14,988 bases of DNA from Deltaproteobacteria bacterium (GCA_011051925.1 DRKE01000456.1:1-14988); one strand, 5' to 3'; positions 6,279 to 14,501 are shown, counted from the stretch's first letter. Translations and numbers: made by a program. The notes: generated from the letters alone by a model not told the origin.

Positions 6279-7808
6279 TCAGCCGAGTCCACCCCGACCG
6301 AGAAAGAGCTCGACCGCGGGGTTGCCGCTCTCCTCGACGAAGGGAAAACCGAGTTCTTCGAGAAAGACGGAAAAGGCCTCACGATCGTCCTCCGGAACCT
6401 CCAACCCCGCGAGCACCCGACCGAAGGCCGCCCCATGGTTCCGGTAGTGGAAGAGGCTGATGTTCCATCGCCCTCCGACCCGGTCGAGAAAACGCGCCAG
6501 CGCGCCCGGACGTTCCGGAAATTCGAAGCGGAAAAGGCGTTCGTCGGACATCGAGGCACGCCCGCCGACCATGAACCGGACATGAAGCTTTGCCATCTCG
6601 TTGTCCGTCATGTCCATGACTTCGAAGCCCGCCCGGCGCAGTTCCTCCATCACGTTCTCCCGTTCGGATTCCCCACCCGAGAGGCCCACGCCGACGAAGA
6701 CGTGGGCCGACTCGGCATCACCGTAGCGATAGTTGAACTCCGTCACGGAATGATCTCCGAGCGCCCGGCAAAGCGCGCGAAACGAGCCCGGACGCTCGGG
6801 GATCGTGACGGCGAAAAGGGCCTCCCGATGTTCGCCGATCTCTGCACGCTCGGCGACGTGGCGGAGGCGATCGAAGTTCATGTTCGCCCCGCTATCGATC
6901 GCCACCAGGGTTGCCCCCCGCACGTCGTGCCGGTCGACCCAACGTTTCAACCCCGCGACCGAAAGTGCCCCGGCCGGTTCCGCGATCGAACGCGTATCGT
7001 CGAAGACATCCCGGATCGCAGCGCAGATCTCGTCGATGCCGACCGTCACGACCTCATCGACCAGATCGCGAACGATCGCGAAAGGCCGTTCGCCCACTCG
7101 GCCGACCGCGACACCGTCTGCGAAGAGGCCGACGGGACTGATGTCCACCCGCTCACCCGCTTCGAGTGCCGCCGCGAGGCAGGCGGCGTCCTCGGGCTCG
7201 ACACCGACCACCCGGGTCGCAGGGGAATGGGCTTTCACGTAGGCTGCCACCCCGGCGATCAGCCCGCCCCCACCCACGGGCACGAAGATCGCGTCGATCG
7301 GCCCCGGTTGCTGGCGGAGAATCTCGATCGCCAGGGTGCCCTGCCCCGCGATGACGTCATGATCATCGTAGGGATGGATGAAGACGCGCTGCTCTTCCCG
7401 CCGGATCCGTTCGGCCAGCGCCGCGGCCTCGTCGAAGGTATCGCCCGCGAGGACCGTCTCGCCGCCCAGCCGCTGGACCGCTTCGACCTTGATCCGGGGC
7501 GTCGTCCGGGGCATCACGATTCGCGCATCGACACCCAGACGCGCCGCCGCCAGGGCGACTCCCTGGGCGTGGTTTCCCGCCGAAGCGGCGACGACACCGG
7601 CCCGACGCTCGGCCTCGCCGAGCCGACGAAGGCGGTTGTAGGCGCCCCGAAGCTTGAAGGAGAAGACGGGTTGGAGGTCTTCGCGCTTGATCCAGACGCG
7701 ATTGCCGAGATGACGGGAAAGCAGTTCCGCCTCTTCGAGGGGCGTTTCGATCGCGACGGCGTCGACCCGCGCCTGCAGGATCCGTTCGACCATTTCATCC
7801 GGCGTCAT
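6279..7808 (-). CDS. ilvA: Threonine ammonia-lyase, biosynthetic
   Basis: This PLP enzyme deaminates L-threonine to 2-oxobutanoate, the first committed step of isoleucine synthesis, in the cytoplasm. The 509 residues match the roughly 514-residue long form. The catalytic domain covers about 1-320, with the PLP lysine in SFKLRGAYN (K52), SAGNHAQG at 76-83, the phosphate-binding VGGGGL loop at 178-183 and SGANMNFD at 306-313. Two ACT-like regulatory domains follow at about 329-403 and 423-495. Blocks such as VTEFNYRYGD, EMAKLHVRFMVGGR and NISLFHYRNHG are hallmarks of the isoleucine-inhibited biosynthetic enzyme, as opposed to the short catabolic TdcB. The ATG at 7808 has a strong GGAGG-type ribosome binding site and overlaps the rsmE end by 14 bp. 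It is the last gene of a five-gene operon, so isoleucine supply is tied to transcription of efflux and rRNA-modification genes. Confidence 0.96.
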   Translation of the reverse strand: MTPDEMVERILQARVDAVAIETPLEEAELLSRHLGNRVWIKREDLQPVFSFKLRGAYNRLRRLGEAERRAGVVAASAGNHAQGVALAAARLGVDARIVMPRTTPRIKVEAVQRLGGETVLAGDTFDEAAALAERIRREEQRVFIHPYDDHDVIAGQGTLAIEILRQQPGPIDAIFVPVGGGGLIAGVAAYVKAHSPATRVVGVEPEDAACLAAALEAGERVDISPVGLFADGVAVGRVGERPFAIVRDLVDEVVTVGIDEICAAIRDVFDDTRSIAEPAGALSVAGLKRWVDRHDVRGATLVAIDSGANMNFDRLRHVAERAEIGEHREALFAVTIPERPGSFRALCRALGDHSVTEFNYRYGDAESAHVFVGVGLSGGESERENVMEELRRAGFEVMDMTDNEMAKLHVRFMVGGRASMSDERLFRFEFPERPGALARFLDRVGGRWNISLFHYRNHGAAFGRVLAGLEVPEDDREAFSVFLEELGFPFVEESGNPAVELFLGRGGLG

Positions 7809-8565
7809 CGGCCCCTCCCCTCCGCCCCGGCGATCCGCCCTCGACCTCTCCCCCTTCGTCCGGGGTTGCCCGTCCGAGGCCCGCGAGATGAAGGGCGACC
7901 GCGGCCGCCACCGCGGCCGTCTCGATTCGCAGGTTGTGCGCAGCGAAGGATCGGGGACGAGCCCCCGCAGCTTCCAGGATCCGACGCTCGGACGGACTGA
8001 AGCCCGCTTCGGGACCGATCAGGACCAGACCGGTCGAGGCCGCCAACCCGGCGGATGATCCCGCCCGATCCCCGAAAAAGACCGCACTCCCGGGTGTCCG
8101 GCCAGCGAGGGCGGCTTCGAGTGAACACGGCGGCCGGACGTCGAGCAGCCACGGACGTCTCGCCACCTTGCAGCTCTCGACCAGGATGCGCGAAATCCGC
8201 TTCGCTTCGGGATCGAGCTTCCGAACGACCGAGTCCTCGAGCACGAGCGGCTGCCATGCAGCGACACCGATCTGCGTCAACATCTGGAGCATCGTTCCAA
8301 GGCGCTCGCTCCTGGGAATCGCGCTGGCCACGACGGCCGTGCCCTGGGGTCGAGGCGATCTCCTGATCGCCCCCACTTCGACCCGGGCGCCGCCTTTCCC
8401 GATCCTTTCGAGACGGAGTTCCGCCGTTCGACCCGCACCGTCGAAGCCGAGCAAGCCGTCCCCCACGCGCAGCCGACGGGCCGCCACATGCCGCGCCTCT
8501 TCGGGCGCGAGCTCGATCGGACCGGGTGCTGATAGCGCTTCCACGAATACCCACAACACACTCAC
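7795..8565 (-). CDS. rsmE: 16S rRNA (uracil(1498)-N(3))-methyltransferase
   Basis: This 256-residue SPOUT-fold enzyme methylates N3 of U1498 in 16S rRNA using S-adenosylmethionine. An N-terminal PUA-like domain (about 1-70: WVFVEAL, EEARHVAARRLRVGDGLLGFDG) precedes the knotted methyltransferase domain. The SAM-site loop is LIGPEAGFSPSE (182-193) and the knot motif is HNLRIETAAVAA (210-221). MLQMLTQIGVAAWQPLV (92-108) corresponds to the family's K-A-T-E-L-G-V helix. The usual GPEGG reads GPEAG here. The start is GTG at 8565, overlapping the rsmJ stop in GTGA, with AGGGG upstream. In-frame GTGs at 8559 and 8544 are possible but would shave the first strand. The last roughly 25 residues are a Gly/Asp-rich tail overlapping the ilvA start. 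Family identity is firm, and the start is less certain. Confidence 0.92.
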   Translation of the reverse strand: MSVLWVFVEALSAPGPIELAPEEARHVAARRLRVGDGLLGFDGAGRTAELRLERIGKGGARVEVGAIRRSPRPQGTAVVASAIPRSERLGTMLQMLTQIGVAAWQPLVLEDSVVRKLDPEAKRISRILVESCKVARRPWLLDVRPPCSLEAALAGRTPGSAVFFGDRAGSSAGLAASTGLVLIGPEAGFSPSERRILEAAGARPRSFAAHNLRIETAAVAAAVALHLAGLGRATPDEGGEVEGGSPGRRGGADDAG

Positions 8566-9287
8566 GAAGAACCACCCCTTCCGCCCGACCCCATGTTCCG
8601 GGGATTCATGTAGACATCGAGCCGAACGAGTTTCGTCGACAGGGCGAAATCGACGTCGGGCCGAAGTGGAGGCGCGCGGCGCGGCCGCTTCACGACGACC
8701 CGCGCGGCCCGGACCCGAGCCGCATCGAGGAGTTCCGTTGCATCGGTCTCCTCTCCCAGGAGCTGGCGCAGGACCTGCAATTCGCGCTTCGGCAGCGCCT
8801 TGTTCCTGCGCGGGCGGGGATACATGGGGTCGAGGTAGACCCCCACGTCCGGAGAATCGATTCTCGCGATCTCGTCCAGACCTTCGCCATGAAGAAACTC
8901 GAGCCGCTCGGCGATCTCGTGCGGAATCCGTCCCATGGCACGGTCGGATGCCCAACCGGACTCGAGAAGGGCAGACACCGCTGGATGCCGTTCGACCGCA
9001 CGAACGCGATAGCCGGACTCGGCCAGACGATAGGCGTCGGCCCCGAGTCCCGCGGTCGGATCGAGGATCCGGAGGATCCGCTTTCCGAAGGCGCGAGCGA
9101 GCGGACTGCGGCCCGGAGCCGATCGGGAATCCGGCGGGAAGACGGCCCGGATTCCCGTCCTCCCCCCTTCTCCGGGCGGGCGCAGTTCGAGCCGCCCGCC
9201 CGCTTCGACCAGCCGGAACGCTTCCCCGTTCCCGGTTGCCGCGCCCCTTCCCCTCCCGGACGCCTCGACGCGATCGCCCGCCCGCAA
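8562..9287 (-). CDS. rsmJ: 16S rRNA (guanine(1516)-N(2))-methyltransferase
   Basis: This 241-residue class I SAM-dependent enzyme is expected to make m2G1516 in 16S rRNA. The SAM-binding motif I is ILDPTAGLGADAYRLA (74-89), followed by an acidic motif II (AVERHP, 97-102). The catalytic block is VYLDPMYPRPRRNKALPKRE (150-169), which closely resembles the RsmJ signature YLDPMFP and its basic follow-up. AARVVVKRPRRAPPL (194-208) is the conserved late strand. The start is TTG at 9287, one base after the RND pump stop, with no clear ribosome binding site, so translation is probably re-initiated from the upstream gene. The N-terminal 45 residues are less conserved and a slightly later start is possible. 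Its 3' end overlaps rsmE by four bases, putting two small-subunit methyltransferases side by side. Confidence 0.9.
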   Translation of the reverse strand: MRAGDRVEASGRGRGAATGNGEAFRLVEAGGRLELRPPGEGGRTGIRAVFPPDSRSAPGRSPLARAFGKRILRILDPTAGLGADAYRLAESGYRVRAVERHPAVSALLESGWASDRAMGRIPHEIAERLEFLHGEGLDEIARIDSPDVGVYLDPMYPRPRRNKALPKRELQVLRQLLGEETDATELLDAARVRAARVVVKRPRRAPPLRPDVDFALSTKLVRLDVYMNPRNMGSGGRGGSS

Positions 9288-9288
9288 G

Positions 9289-12200
9289 TCAGGACAGCCC
9301 CGGCTGACCGGACAGCCCGCCCGCCCGACGCAGGAGACGGAGGCCGGCGGATTTCACGTCTTCGACGATGAGCATCGCGGCCGGGATCATGAGCAACGTG
9401 AAGAAGGTCGCGACGAGGACACCGAAAGCCAGGGAGATCGCCATGGGAATCACGAACTGCGCCTGCGTCGAGGTCTCCAGCATGACGGGAACCAGACCGA
9501 CGAAGGTCGTCGCCGAGGTCAACATGATCGGACGAAAACGTCGGATGCCGGAGAGCACCGCTGCATTCCGGGTGTCCTCTCCTGCTTCGCGCAATCGGTT
9601 CATGAAGGTCACGAGTACGAGGCTGTCGTTCACGACGACACCGGCCACCGCCATGACGCCGGTCCACGAGAGGAAGCTCATCTCGAAGCCCGTGAAGAAA
9701 TGTCCCCACACGGCGCCCACGTAGCCGAAGGGAATCGTCAGCATGATGACGATCGCCTGCAGATAGGAACGAAGCGGAACGGCGATGAGGATGAAGATCG
9801 AGAGCAGCGCCACGATGGCCGCCTTCGCGAGGCTGCCCATGGCCTCCTGCATCTCCTTCTGCTCGCCCTGGAAACCCCAGCGGATGCCGGGGAAGCGGGC
9901 CAGGACCCCGGGCATGAGTTCCGTCCGGATCACCTCGGCGATCTCCACCGCGTTCCCGGCCCCTTCGTCGAGATCCGCCGTCACCTGGACCCGGCGCTCC
10001 CGATCGATCCTGGTGAGCGAGGCGGGCCCGCGATCGAGGCGGGCGCGCGCGACCGACGGAAAGGGCACCGCGGTGCCATCCGCCAGGCGCACACGAAGAT
10101 TCTCGACGTCCCGAAGAGAGCGCCGCTCGGAAGCCGGGTAGCGGACCATCACCTTGACCTCGTCCTGACCCCGCTGGATCCGCTGGACCTCCGCTCCGTA
10201 GAAAGCCTGACGAACCTGACGCCCCACTTCCGCAGCCGAAAGTCCCAGGGCCTCCGCCTCGGGACGGATCTCGATCTCGAGCTGTTGTTTCCCGTCGCGA
10301 TAGGAATCGCGGATGTCGTGGATGCCGGGAAAGCGCGCGAGGGATTCGGCCACGAATGCCGAGGCCGCCTTCAACTGCTCGATGTCCTCTCCACGCAGCT
10401 CGATCGCGATGGGATCCCCGAAATGCATGATCTTCCCACTGAAGACGAGTTCTTCGACGCCGGGAATCGATCCACTCAATTCCCGCCAACGATCGGCAAT
10501 CTCACTCGACCTGATCCTTCGCTCTTCCGACGGACTGAGTTCGACGCTGATCTGACCGAGATGGGGCTGGCCGATCTCCCCGGGACGGCCGATCGGCCCC
10601 ATGCCGCGATGGGACCCGACCATCGTGAGCACATGCGAAACGACCGGCGGGTCCCCGGGCCGGCTCTCCTCTTCGAGTTCCGCACGCAACGTCGCGAGCG
10701 CGGCATCCAGGCGTGCGATCGCGTCCTCCGTCTCTCCAACGGGTGTTCCCAGGGGCATCGTGATTCGAGCGTGGACCGTATCCGCCTCCGCCGAAGGCAT
10801 CATCACCGTCTTGACGCGTCCCCCCGCGACGAGTCCCAGGGTCACGAGGAAGATCGCGATCGAGATCGCGACGGTCAGATAGCGCCACTCGATCGCCCCT
10901 TCGACGGCCGGTCGATAGACCCGTTCGAGAAAGGACTCGAGGCCCGCGTTGACGCGTTGCTGGAATGCCGCCCAGGCACGCGAGACCTGGAAGCGCGACT
11001 CGTGATCGGCCCCCGAACCCCGGGCGAGATGGGCGGGAAGGACGAATTTCGACTCCACGAGAGAGAAGAAGAGCGCTGCGCACATCACGCCGCCCATCGC
11101 GGTCGCCATGAACTTCGCGTCCCCCTCGATCAGCGCGAAGGGGGCGAACGCCGCGATCGTCGTCAGTACGCCGAAGACGACGGGGGTCGCCACCTCCTGG
11201 GTTCCCCGGATCGCCGCGCCGAGAGGATCATCGGGCGTCATGAGCTGGTGCGTGAAGATGTTCTCGCCCGTCACGATCGCATCGTCGACGAGGATGCCCA
11301 ACGCCATGATGAAGGCGAAGACCGTCAACACGTTGATTCCGATGCCGAAGATCGGCATCACCATCAAAGCCCCGGCAATGGCCACGGGAAGGCCCATCGC
11401 GACCCAGAAGGCGACCCGGAACTCCAGGAAGATCGCCAGGAGCAGGAGGACCAGCACGAACCCCATCTTCGCGTTCGTGAGCATCATGTCGATGCGATCG
11501 CCCAGGTATCGCGAGTCGTCATCCCAGACCGTGAAACGGACACCGTCGGGAAGCCGAGGGCGCGCCTCCTCGAGGTAGTCGTGGACCCGGGCCGCCACTT
11601 CGAGCGCCTGCTGCCGACCCACGCGATAGACCTGGACGAAGACGGCCGGCTCGCCGTCGAAGCGGGTGGACTTGACGTTCTCCTCGAAGCCGTCGATCAC
11701 GTTCGCGATCTGGCCGACCGTCACCCGCGTCCCATCCGCCCGCGTCAGAACGGGGATCCCCTCGAAGTCCCCCCCATGATAGGCCTGATTGTCCGTCCGA
11801 AGGAGAATCTCACCCCCCTCGGTCCGGACGATGCCACCAGGCATGTCGATCGACGAACGCCGCACGGCCGCGACGACGTCGTCGAAGCGCAGCCCGTAGC
11901 TCTGGAGCGCTTCTTCGGAAACCTCGATCGAGATCTCGTAGGGACGGGTCCCCACCAGATCGACCTGCGAGACGCCGGGCAACCGGGCGATCTCGTCGCG
12001 GGTCCGTTGCCCCAGCCGCTTCAGGCTCCGCTCGTCGAGGGGCCCGTGGATCGCGATATCGAGCACACCCATGCGGAACTGCAATTCCGTCACGATCGGG
12101 TCCTCGATTTCTTCGGGAAAGGACACGATCCCGTCCACGCGACTTTCGATCTCGTCGAGCACCTTCGGGAGATCCGTCCCGTTTTCGAGTTCGATGATGA

Positions 12201-12474
12201 GGTTCGTCGCTCCCTCGTTCGCAGAAGACGTGATTTCCTTGATCCCCTCGATGTCCTCGATCGCCTCCTCGATCCGGATCGTGACGGATTTCTCGATCTC
12301 TTCGGGTGAGGCACCGGGATAGACCACCGTCACGGAGACCCGGTCCAGATCGAAATCGGGCATGATCGTCTGCTTGATCGTCGGTGCCGTCAGCGCGCCT
12401 CCGACCAGGATCGCCAGCATCAGCAGATTGGCCGCGACGTGATTGCCCGCGAACCATTCGATCGCGCGATTCAT
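9289..12474 (-). CDS. Efflux RND transporter permease subunit (AcrB-like)
   Basis: This 1061-residue inner-membrane pump of the resistance-nodulation-division superfamily is expected to be a proton-driven exporter working with the adaptor encoded upstream. Layout: TM1 at 14-32, first periplasmic porter loop to about 335, TM2-TM6 at about 337-480, TM7 near 533-551, second periplasmic loop to about 882, TM8-TM12 at 883-1036. TM4 keeps the proton-relay pair as ILVDDAIV (D397, D398), and FRP (R981) matches the conserved TM11 arginine. The TM10 position of AcrB K940 is asparagine here (VVVNDSLVLV, N949). This occurs in a recognised branch of RND pumps and argues for a non-AcrB subtype. The length fits the HAE-1 class rather than heavy-metal CzcA, whose TM4 sequence differs. 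The ATG overlaps the adaptor stop in ATGA. The substrate is unknown. Confidence 0.95.
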   Translation of the reverse strand: MNRAIEWFAGNHVAANLLMLAILVGGALTAPTIKQTIMPDFDLDRVSVTVVYPGASPEEIEKSVTIRIEEAIEDIEGIKEITSSANEGATNLIIELENGTDLPKVLDEIESRVDGIVSFPEEIEDPIVTELQFRMGVLDIAIHGPLDERSLKRLGQRTRDEIARLPGVSQVDLVGTRPYEISIEVSEEALQSYGLRFDDVVAAVRRSSIDMPGGIVRTEGGEILLRTDNQAYHGGDFEGIPVLTRADGTRVTVGQIANVIDGFEENVKSTRFDGEPAVFVQVYRVGRQQALEVAARVHDYLEEARPRLPDGVRFTVWDDDSRYLGDRIDMMLTNAKMGFVLVLLLLAIFLEFRVAFWVAMGLPVAIAGALMVMPIFGIGINVLTVFAFIMALGILVDDAIVTGENIFTHQLMTPDDPLGAAIRGTQEVATPVVFGVLTTIAAFAPFALIEGDAKFMATAMGGVMCAALFFSLVESKFVLPAHLARGSGADHESRFQVSRAWAAFQQRVNAGLESFLERVYRPAVEGAIEWRYLTVAISIAIFLVTLGLVAGGRVKTVMMPSAEADTVHARITMPLGTPVGETEDAIARLDAALATLRAELEEESRPGDPPVVSHVLTMVGSHRGMGPIGRPGEIGQPHLGQISVELSPSEERRIRSSEIADRWRELSGSIPGVEELVFSGKIMHFGDPIAIELRGEDIEQLKAASAFVAESLARFPGIHDIRDSYRDGKQQLEIEIRPEAEALGLSAAEVGRQVRQAFYGAEVQRIQRGQDEVKVMVRYPASERRSLRDVENLRVRLADGTAVPFPSVARARLDRGPASLTRIDRERRVQVTADLDEGAGNAVEIAEVIRTELMPGVLARFPGIRWGFQGEQKEMQEAMGSLAKAAIVALLSIFILIAVPLRSYLQAIVIMLTIPFGYVGAVWGHFFTGFEMSFLSWTGVMAVAGVVVNDSLVLVTFMNRLREAGEDTRNAAVLSGIRRFRPIMLTSATTFVGLVPVMLETSTQAQFVIPMAISLAFGVLVATFFTLLMIPAAMLIVEDVKSAGLRLLRRAGGLSGQPGLS

Positions 12475-13820
12475 GGGAGCCCCACGTCCGTCGCCCGGAG
12501 TCGCATGCCTTCGGAATGGATCCGAAGCGGAGAGACGACGACCTGTTCGCCTGCATGAAGGCCCCCGTCGATCACGACCTCGTCGTGATCCCGGCGCAGG
12601 ACGGAAACCGCCCGAACGCGGAGCCGCCCCTCCTCATCACGCAAGAAGACACGATCCCCGTCACGCAGCGCCATCAAGGGCAGGACGAAGACGCCCTCCA
12701 CTTTCCGCCCCTCGATCTCCGCCGAGACGAAGAGCCCGACCGGCAGGGGAACGGCCGCATCCGCGACGGCCCCGTCGGCTTCCGGCTCGAGCAGATAGGG
12801 ATCCTCGATCCGCGCGACGACATGGAGCATCCGCGTCCGTTCGTCGATCGCGGCCTCGGCCCGGACGAGCCGCGCGGGCCAGACGACCTCGCGCCCCCCG
12901 ATCCGTCCGGTCAAGCGGACCGGCGCTCCGGCCACCGTGGTCCCGGCCCTGCGCAGGGCCTCCGTCGGCCGGTCCAGGCCCACGAAGGCCGCATCCAGGA
13001 AGGCCAGTTCGTCGATCTGCACCGGCAGGCGGACTTCGGCGTAGTCGACCGCGAAGACGCGCGCGAGTTTCGACCCCGGCGAGACGAACTGGCCGACGTC
13101 GACATTGCGCTTCCGGACGCGCCCCTCGAAGGGCGCCCGAACGACCGTCCGCTCGAGATCGAGTTCCGCTCTCGCCAGACTCGCCCGAGCCTCGGCCAAC
13201 GACGCTTCCGCCACGCTTTCACGACTCTCGAACTGTTCCAGGTCGGCTTCACTGGCCGCCCCCCGCTGCCGGAGCTGCCTCCGCCGTTGCGCCTCGGCCC
13301 GGGCCAGGCGGGCCTCGCTCTCGCGAAGCGCGACGATGGCCCGCGCGCGATCGCGTGCGATCCGGTATTCACGATCGTCGAGACGAAGCAGCTCGTCGCC
13401 CTCGGCGAAGAAGCCCCCCACCTCCAGGGCGGGCGCGACTTCGACCACCCTGCCACGCACCTCGGCGACCAGATCGCTTTCGGTCCGGGGAACGACGATT
13501 CCCCGGGATTCCACCCGGAAGCGGACGTCCCGCGGTCGGGCGGTGATCACCCGGACCAGGGGCGAGGGAATCTCGGGTTCGCGGGTTTCGGGAACGTCGC
13601 GGGTCGCGATGAGAAGGGCCTGGACCGCCAGACCGAAGGCCAGCGCGAGGAGGGGCAGGATCCAGCGCCAACGGGGACCGCGCAGGGACGGGCCGCGACG
13701 CAGGTTCGTGAGCGGGCTCCGAGCCTCCCCGACCGGCAAGCGGGTCCCCGCTTCCGCGGCCCCGCCACCTTCGCCGTCCCGGGCGCCTTCAGGTTCGATC
13801 GACACCGGATCCGAGGTCAT
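12471..13820 (-). CDS. RND efflux periplasmic adaptor (membrane fusion protein)
   Basis: This 449-residue HlyD/AcrA-type adaptor bridges the RND pump to an outer-membrane channel. It has about 50 polar cytoplasmic residues, one membrane anchor helix at 53-72 and no lipobox, so it is a helix-anchored rather than a lipoprotein adaptor. A lipoyl half-motif lies at about 113-150 (VAEVRGRVVEVAPALEVGGF). An alpha hairpin at about 152-222 is rich in Arg/Glu/Ala heptads, followed by the second lipoyl half TVVRAPFEGRVRKRNVDVGQ (225-244). The beta-barrel and membrane-proximal domains follow from about 260 to the end. The start is ATG at 13820 with GGGGAG seven bases upstream. It is the first gene of the five-gene leftward operon and overlaps the pump gene by four bases. 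No TolC-like channel gene is in the window, so the outer-membrane partner must be elsewhere. Confidence 0.93.
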   Translation of the reverse strand: MTSDPVSIEPEGARDGEGGGAAEAGTRLPVGEARSPLTNLRRGPSLRGPRWRWILPLLALAFGLAVQALLIATRDVPETREPEIPSPLVRVITARPRDVRFRVESRGIVVPRTESDLVAEVRGRVVEVAPALEVGGFFAEGDELLRLDDREYRIARDRARAIVALRESEARLARAEAQRRRQLRQRGAASEADLEQFESRESVAEASLAEARASLARAELDLERTVVRAPFEGRVRKRNVDVGQFVSPGSKLARVFAVDYAEVRLPVQIDELAFLDAAFVGLDRPTEALRRAGTTVAGAPVRLTGRIGGREVVWPARLVRAEAAIDERTRMLHVVARIEDPYLLEPEADGAVADAAVPLPVGLFVSAEIEGRKVEGVFVLPLMALRDGDRVFLRDEEGRLRVRAVSVLRRDHDEVVIDGGLHAGEQVVVSPLRIHSEGMRLRATDVGLP

Positions 13821-14096
13821 GCGCAGACTCCCCTGTCGGGAAACGATTCCCCCCGTCTGCAGAACGGGACCGAGGATCGATCGCCAGGCCTCTCATACGC
13901 CGAGGGTGGCCTTTCCGGGGTTCGAGAAGGTAGGAGGAGCACCGATCCCATCCGGTTCGCGCATCACCCTTCCAGGAGGGAGCACGCTGTGTTCGGGAAG
14001 GCCGGGCGACCGGGGCAGTCTGCTCGAATCCCGAGCGGGAGGCAAGAGCGCCGAGGGTCGGGCGGGGAGCGGGGACGAAGGGAAAGGACGATCCCG
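13821..14096. other. Intergenic region upstream of the efflux operon
   Basis: These 276 bp probably hold the promoter for the five-gene leftward operon. I see only the adaptor ribosome binding site (complement of 13828-13833) and a weak TATGAG hexamer on the minus strand near 13891-13896. There is no strong palindromic operator and no T-run terminator after the upstream small gene. Open frames across it look like GC-driven noise. Confidence 0.35.
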
Positions 14097-14420
14097 TCAG
14101 CCGGTCGCGCGGTCGCCGCGGTCGGGATCCGCCTCGGGTCGACCGCTGACCGCCGCCAGACCGGAGAGTCCCACCACGAGGAGCATCAGGGAGGCGGGCG
14201 CGGGGACGTCACGCGAAACGGCGGCTGCCCCGTCACACGTCGCCGCCGCCGTCGGGTCGGGACCCGTCTGCTCGATGCCCGGTCTCGCCGGGGCCGACGA
14301 AGCGGGCGTGGCCACGAGCACGTTCTGTCCCATGGCCAGCGCCGATAGACAGAGGAGGATCGTCGCGAAGCGCCGAAGCGTCGTGCGTCCCAGGATGTGA
14401 TGTGCGTCACGATTCTTCAT
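14097..14420 (-). CDS. Small exported protein with PEP-CTERM-like sorting signal
   Basis: This 107-residue protein has a signal peptide and a C-terminal sorting-like signal. The N terminus has arginines (R12, R16, R17), then a hydrophobic stretch at 18-31 (FATILLCLSALAM), with likely cleavage among the Ala/Ser residues 38-43. The C terminus has VPAPASL (72-78) followed by a hydrophobic helix to about 92 and R94, matching the VPxPASLxLL...GLxGL pattern recognised by exosortases in exopolysaccharide-producing Gram-negative bacteria. Between them is only a short Ala/Pro/Thr-rich segment with one cysteine (C62). The tail after R94 is longer and more acidic than usual (PEADPDRGD). The ATG at 14420 is chosen because the signal peptide begins there. 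The open frame extends upstream to 14846 but without the codon pattern of a gene. No exosortase is in the window. Function unknown. Confidence 0.68.
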   Translation of the reverse strand: MKNRDAHHILGRTTLRRFATILLCLSALAMGQNVLVATPASSAPARPGIEQTGPDPTAAATCDGAAAVSRDVPAPASLMLLVVGLSGLAAVSGRPEADPDRGDRATG

Positions 14421-14447
14421 GCATGTGGTGTATCGGCCACGAAAGAC

Positions 14448-14463
14448 TAGGGCTTTAGCCCTA
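14448..14463. promoter_or_regulatory. Perfect palindrome, candidate operator
   Basis: TAGGGCT and AGCCCTA form perfect 7-bp inverted arms separated by TT. The site ends 27 bp before the ATG at 14420 on the minus strand and lies in the most A/T-rich stretch of the intergenic region. This position fits a transcription-factor binding site for the sorting-signal gene or for both divergent genes. A two-base loop makes an RNA hairpin less likely than a DNA site. The binding protein is unknown. Confidence 0.5.
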
Positions 14464-14501
14464 CACATCTGAATCTGAAAGAGGCGGAAGCGGCAACTGC
14501 C

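Noticed and set aside
6273..8000. Long + strand open frame opposite ilvA
   Set aside because: The minus strand encodes a full-length, motif-complete IlvA. The + frame has His/Asp/Arg-rich composition typical of an antisense shadow of GC-rich coding DNA.
9700..12309. 869-codon + strand open frame opposite the RND pump
   Set aside because: It is composed mostly of Asp/His/Arg/Leu with no domain pattern and lies wholly antisense to a complete RND permease.
14015..14045. TCGAATCC sequence resembling a tRNA T-loop
   Set aside because: The flanking bases do not form a T-stem and no acceptor, D or anticodon arms can be drawn around it.
12384..14348. Long + strand open frame across the adaptor and intergenic region
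   Set aside because: It is antisense to the adaptor gene, has no ribosome binding site and no recognisable fold.
14421..14445. Possible sigma-54 promoter (TGGCC ... TGC) on the minus strand before the sorting-signal gene
   Set aside because: The distance between the GG and GC elements is 14 bases instead of the required 10.
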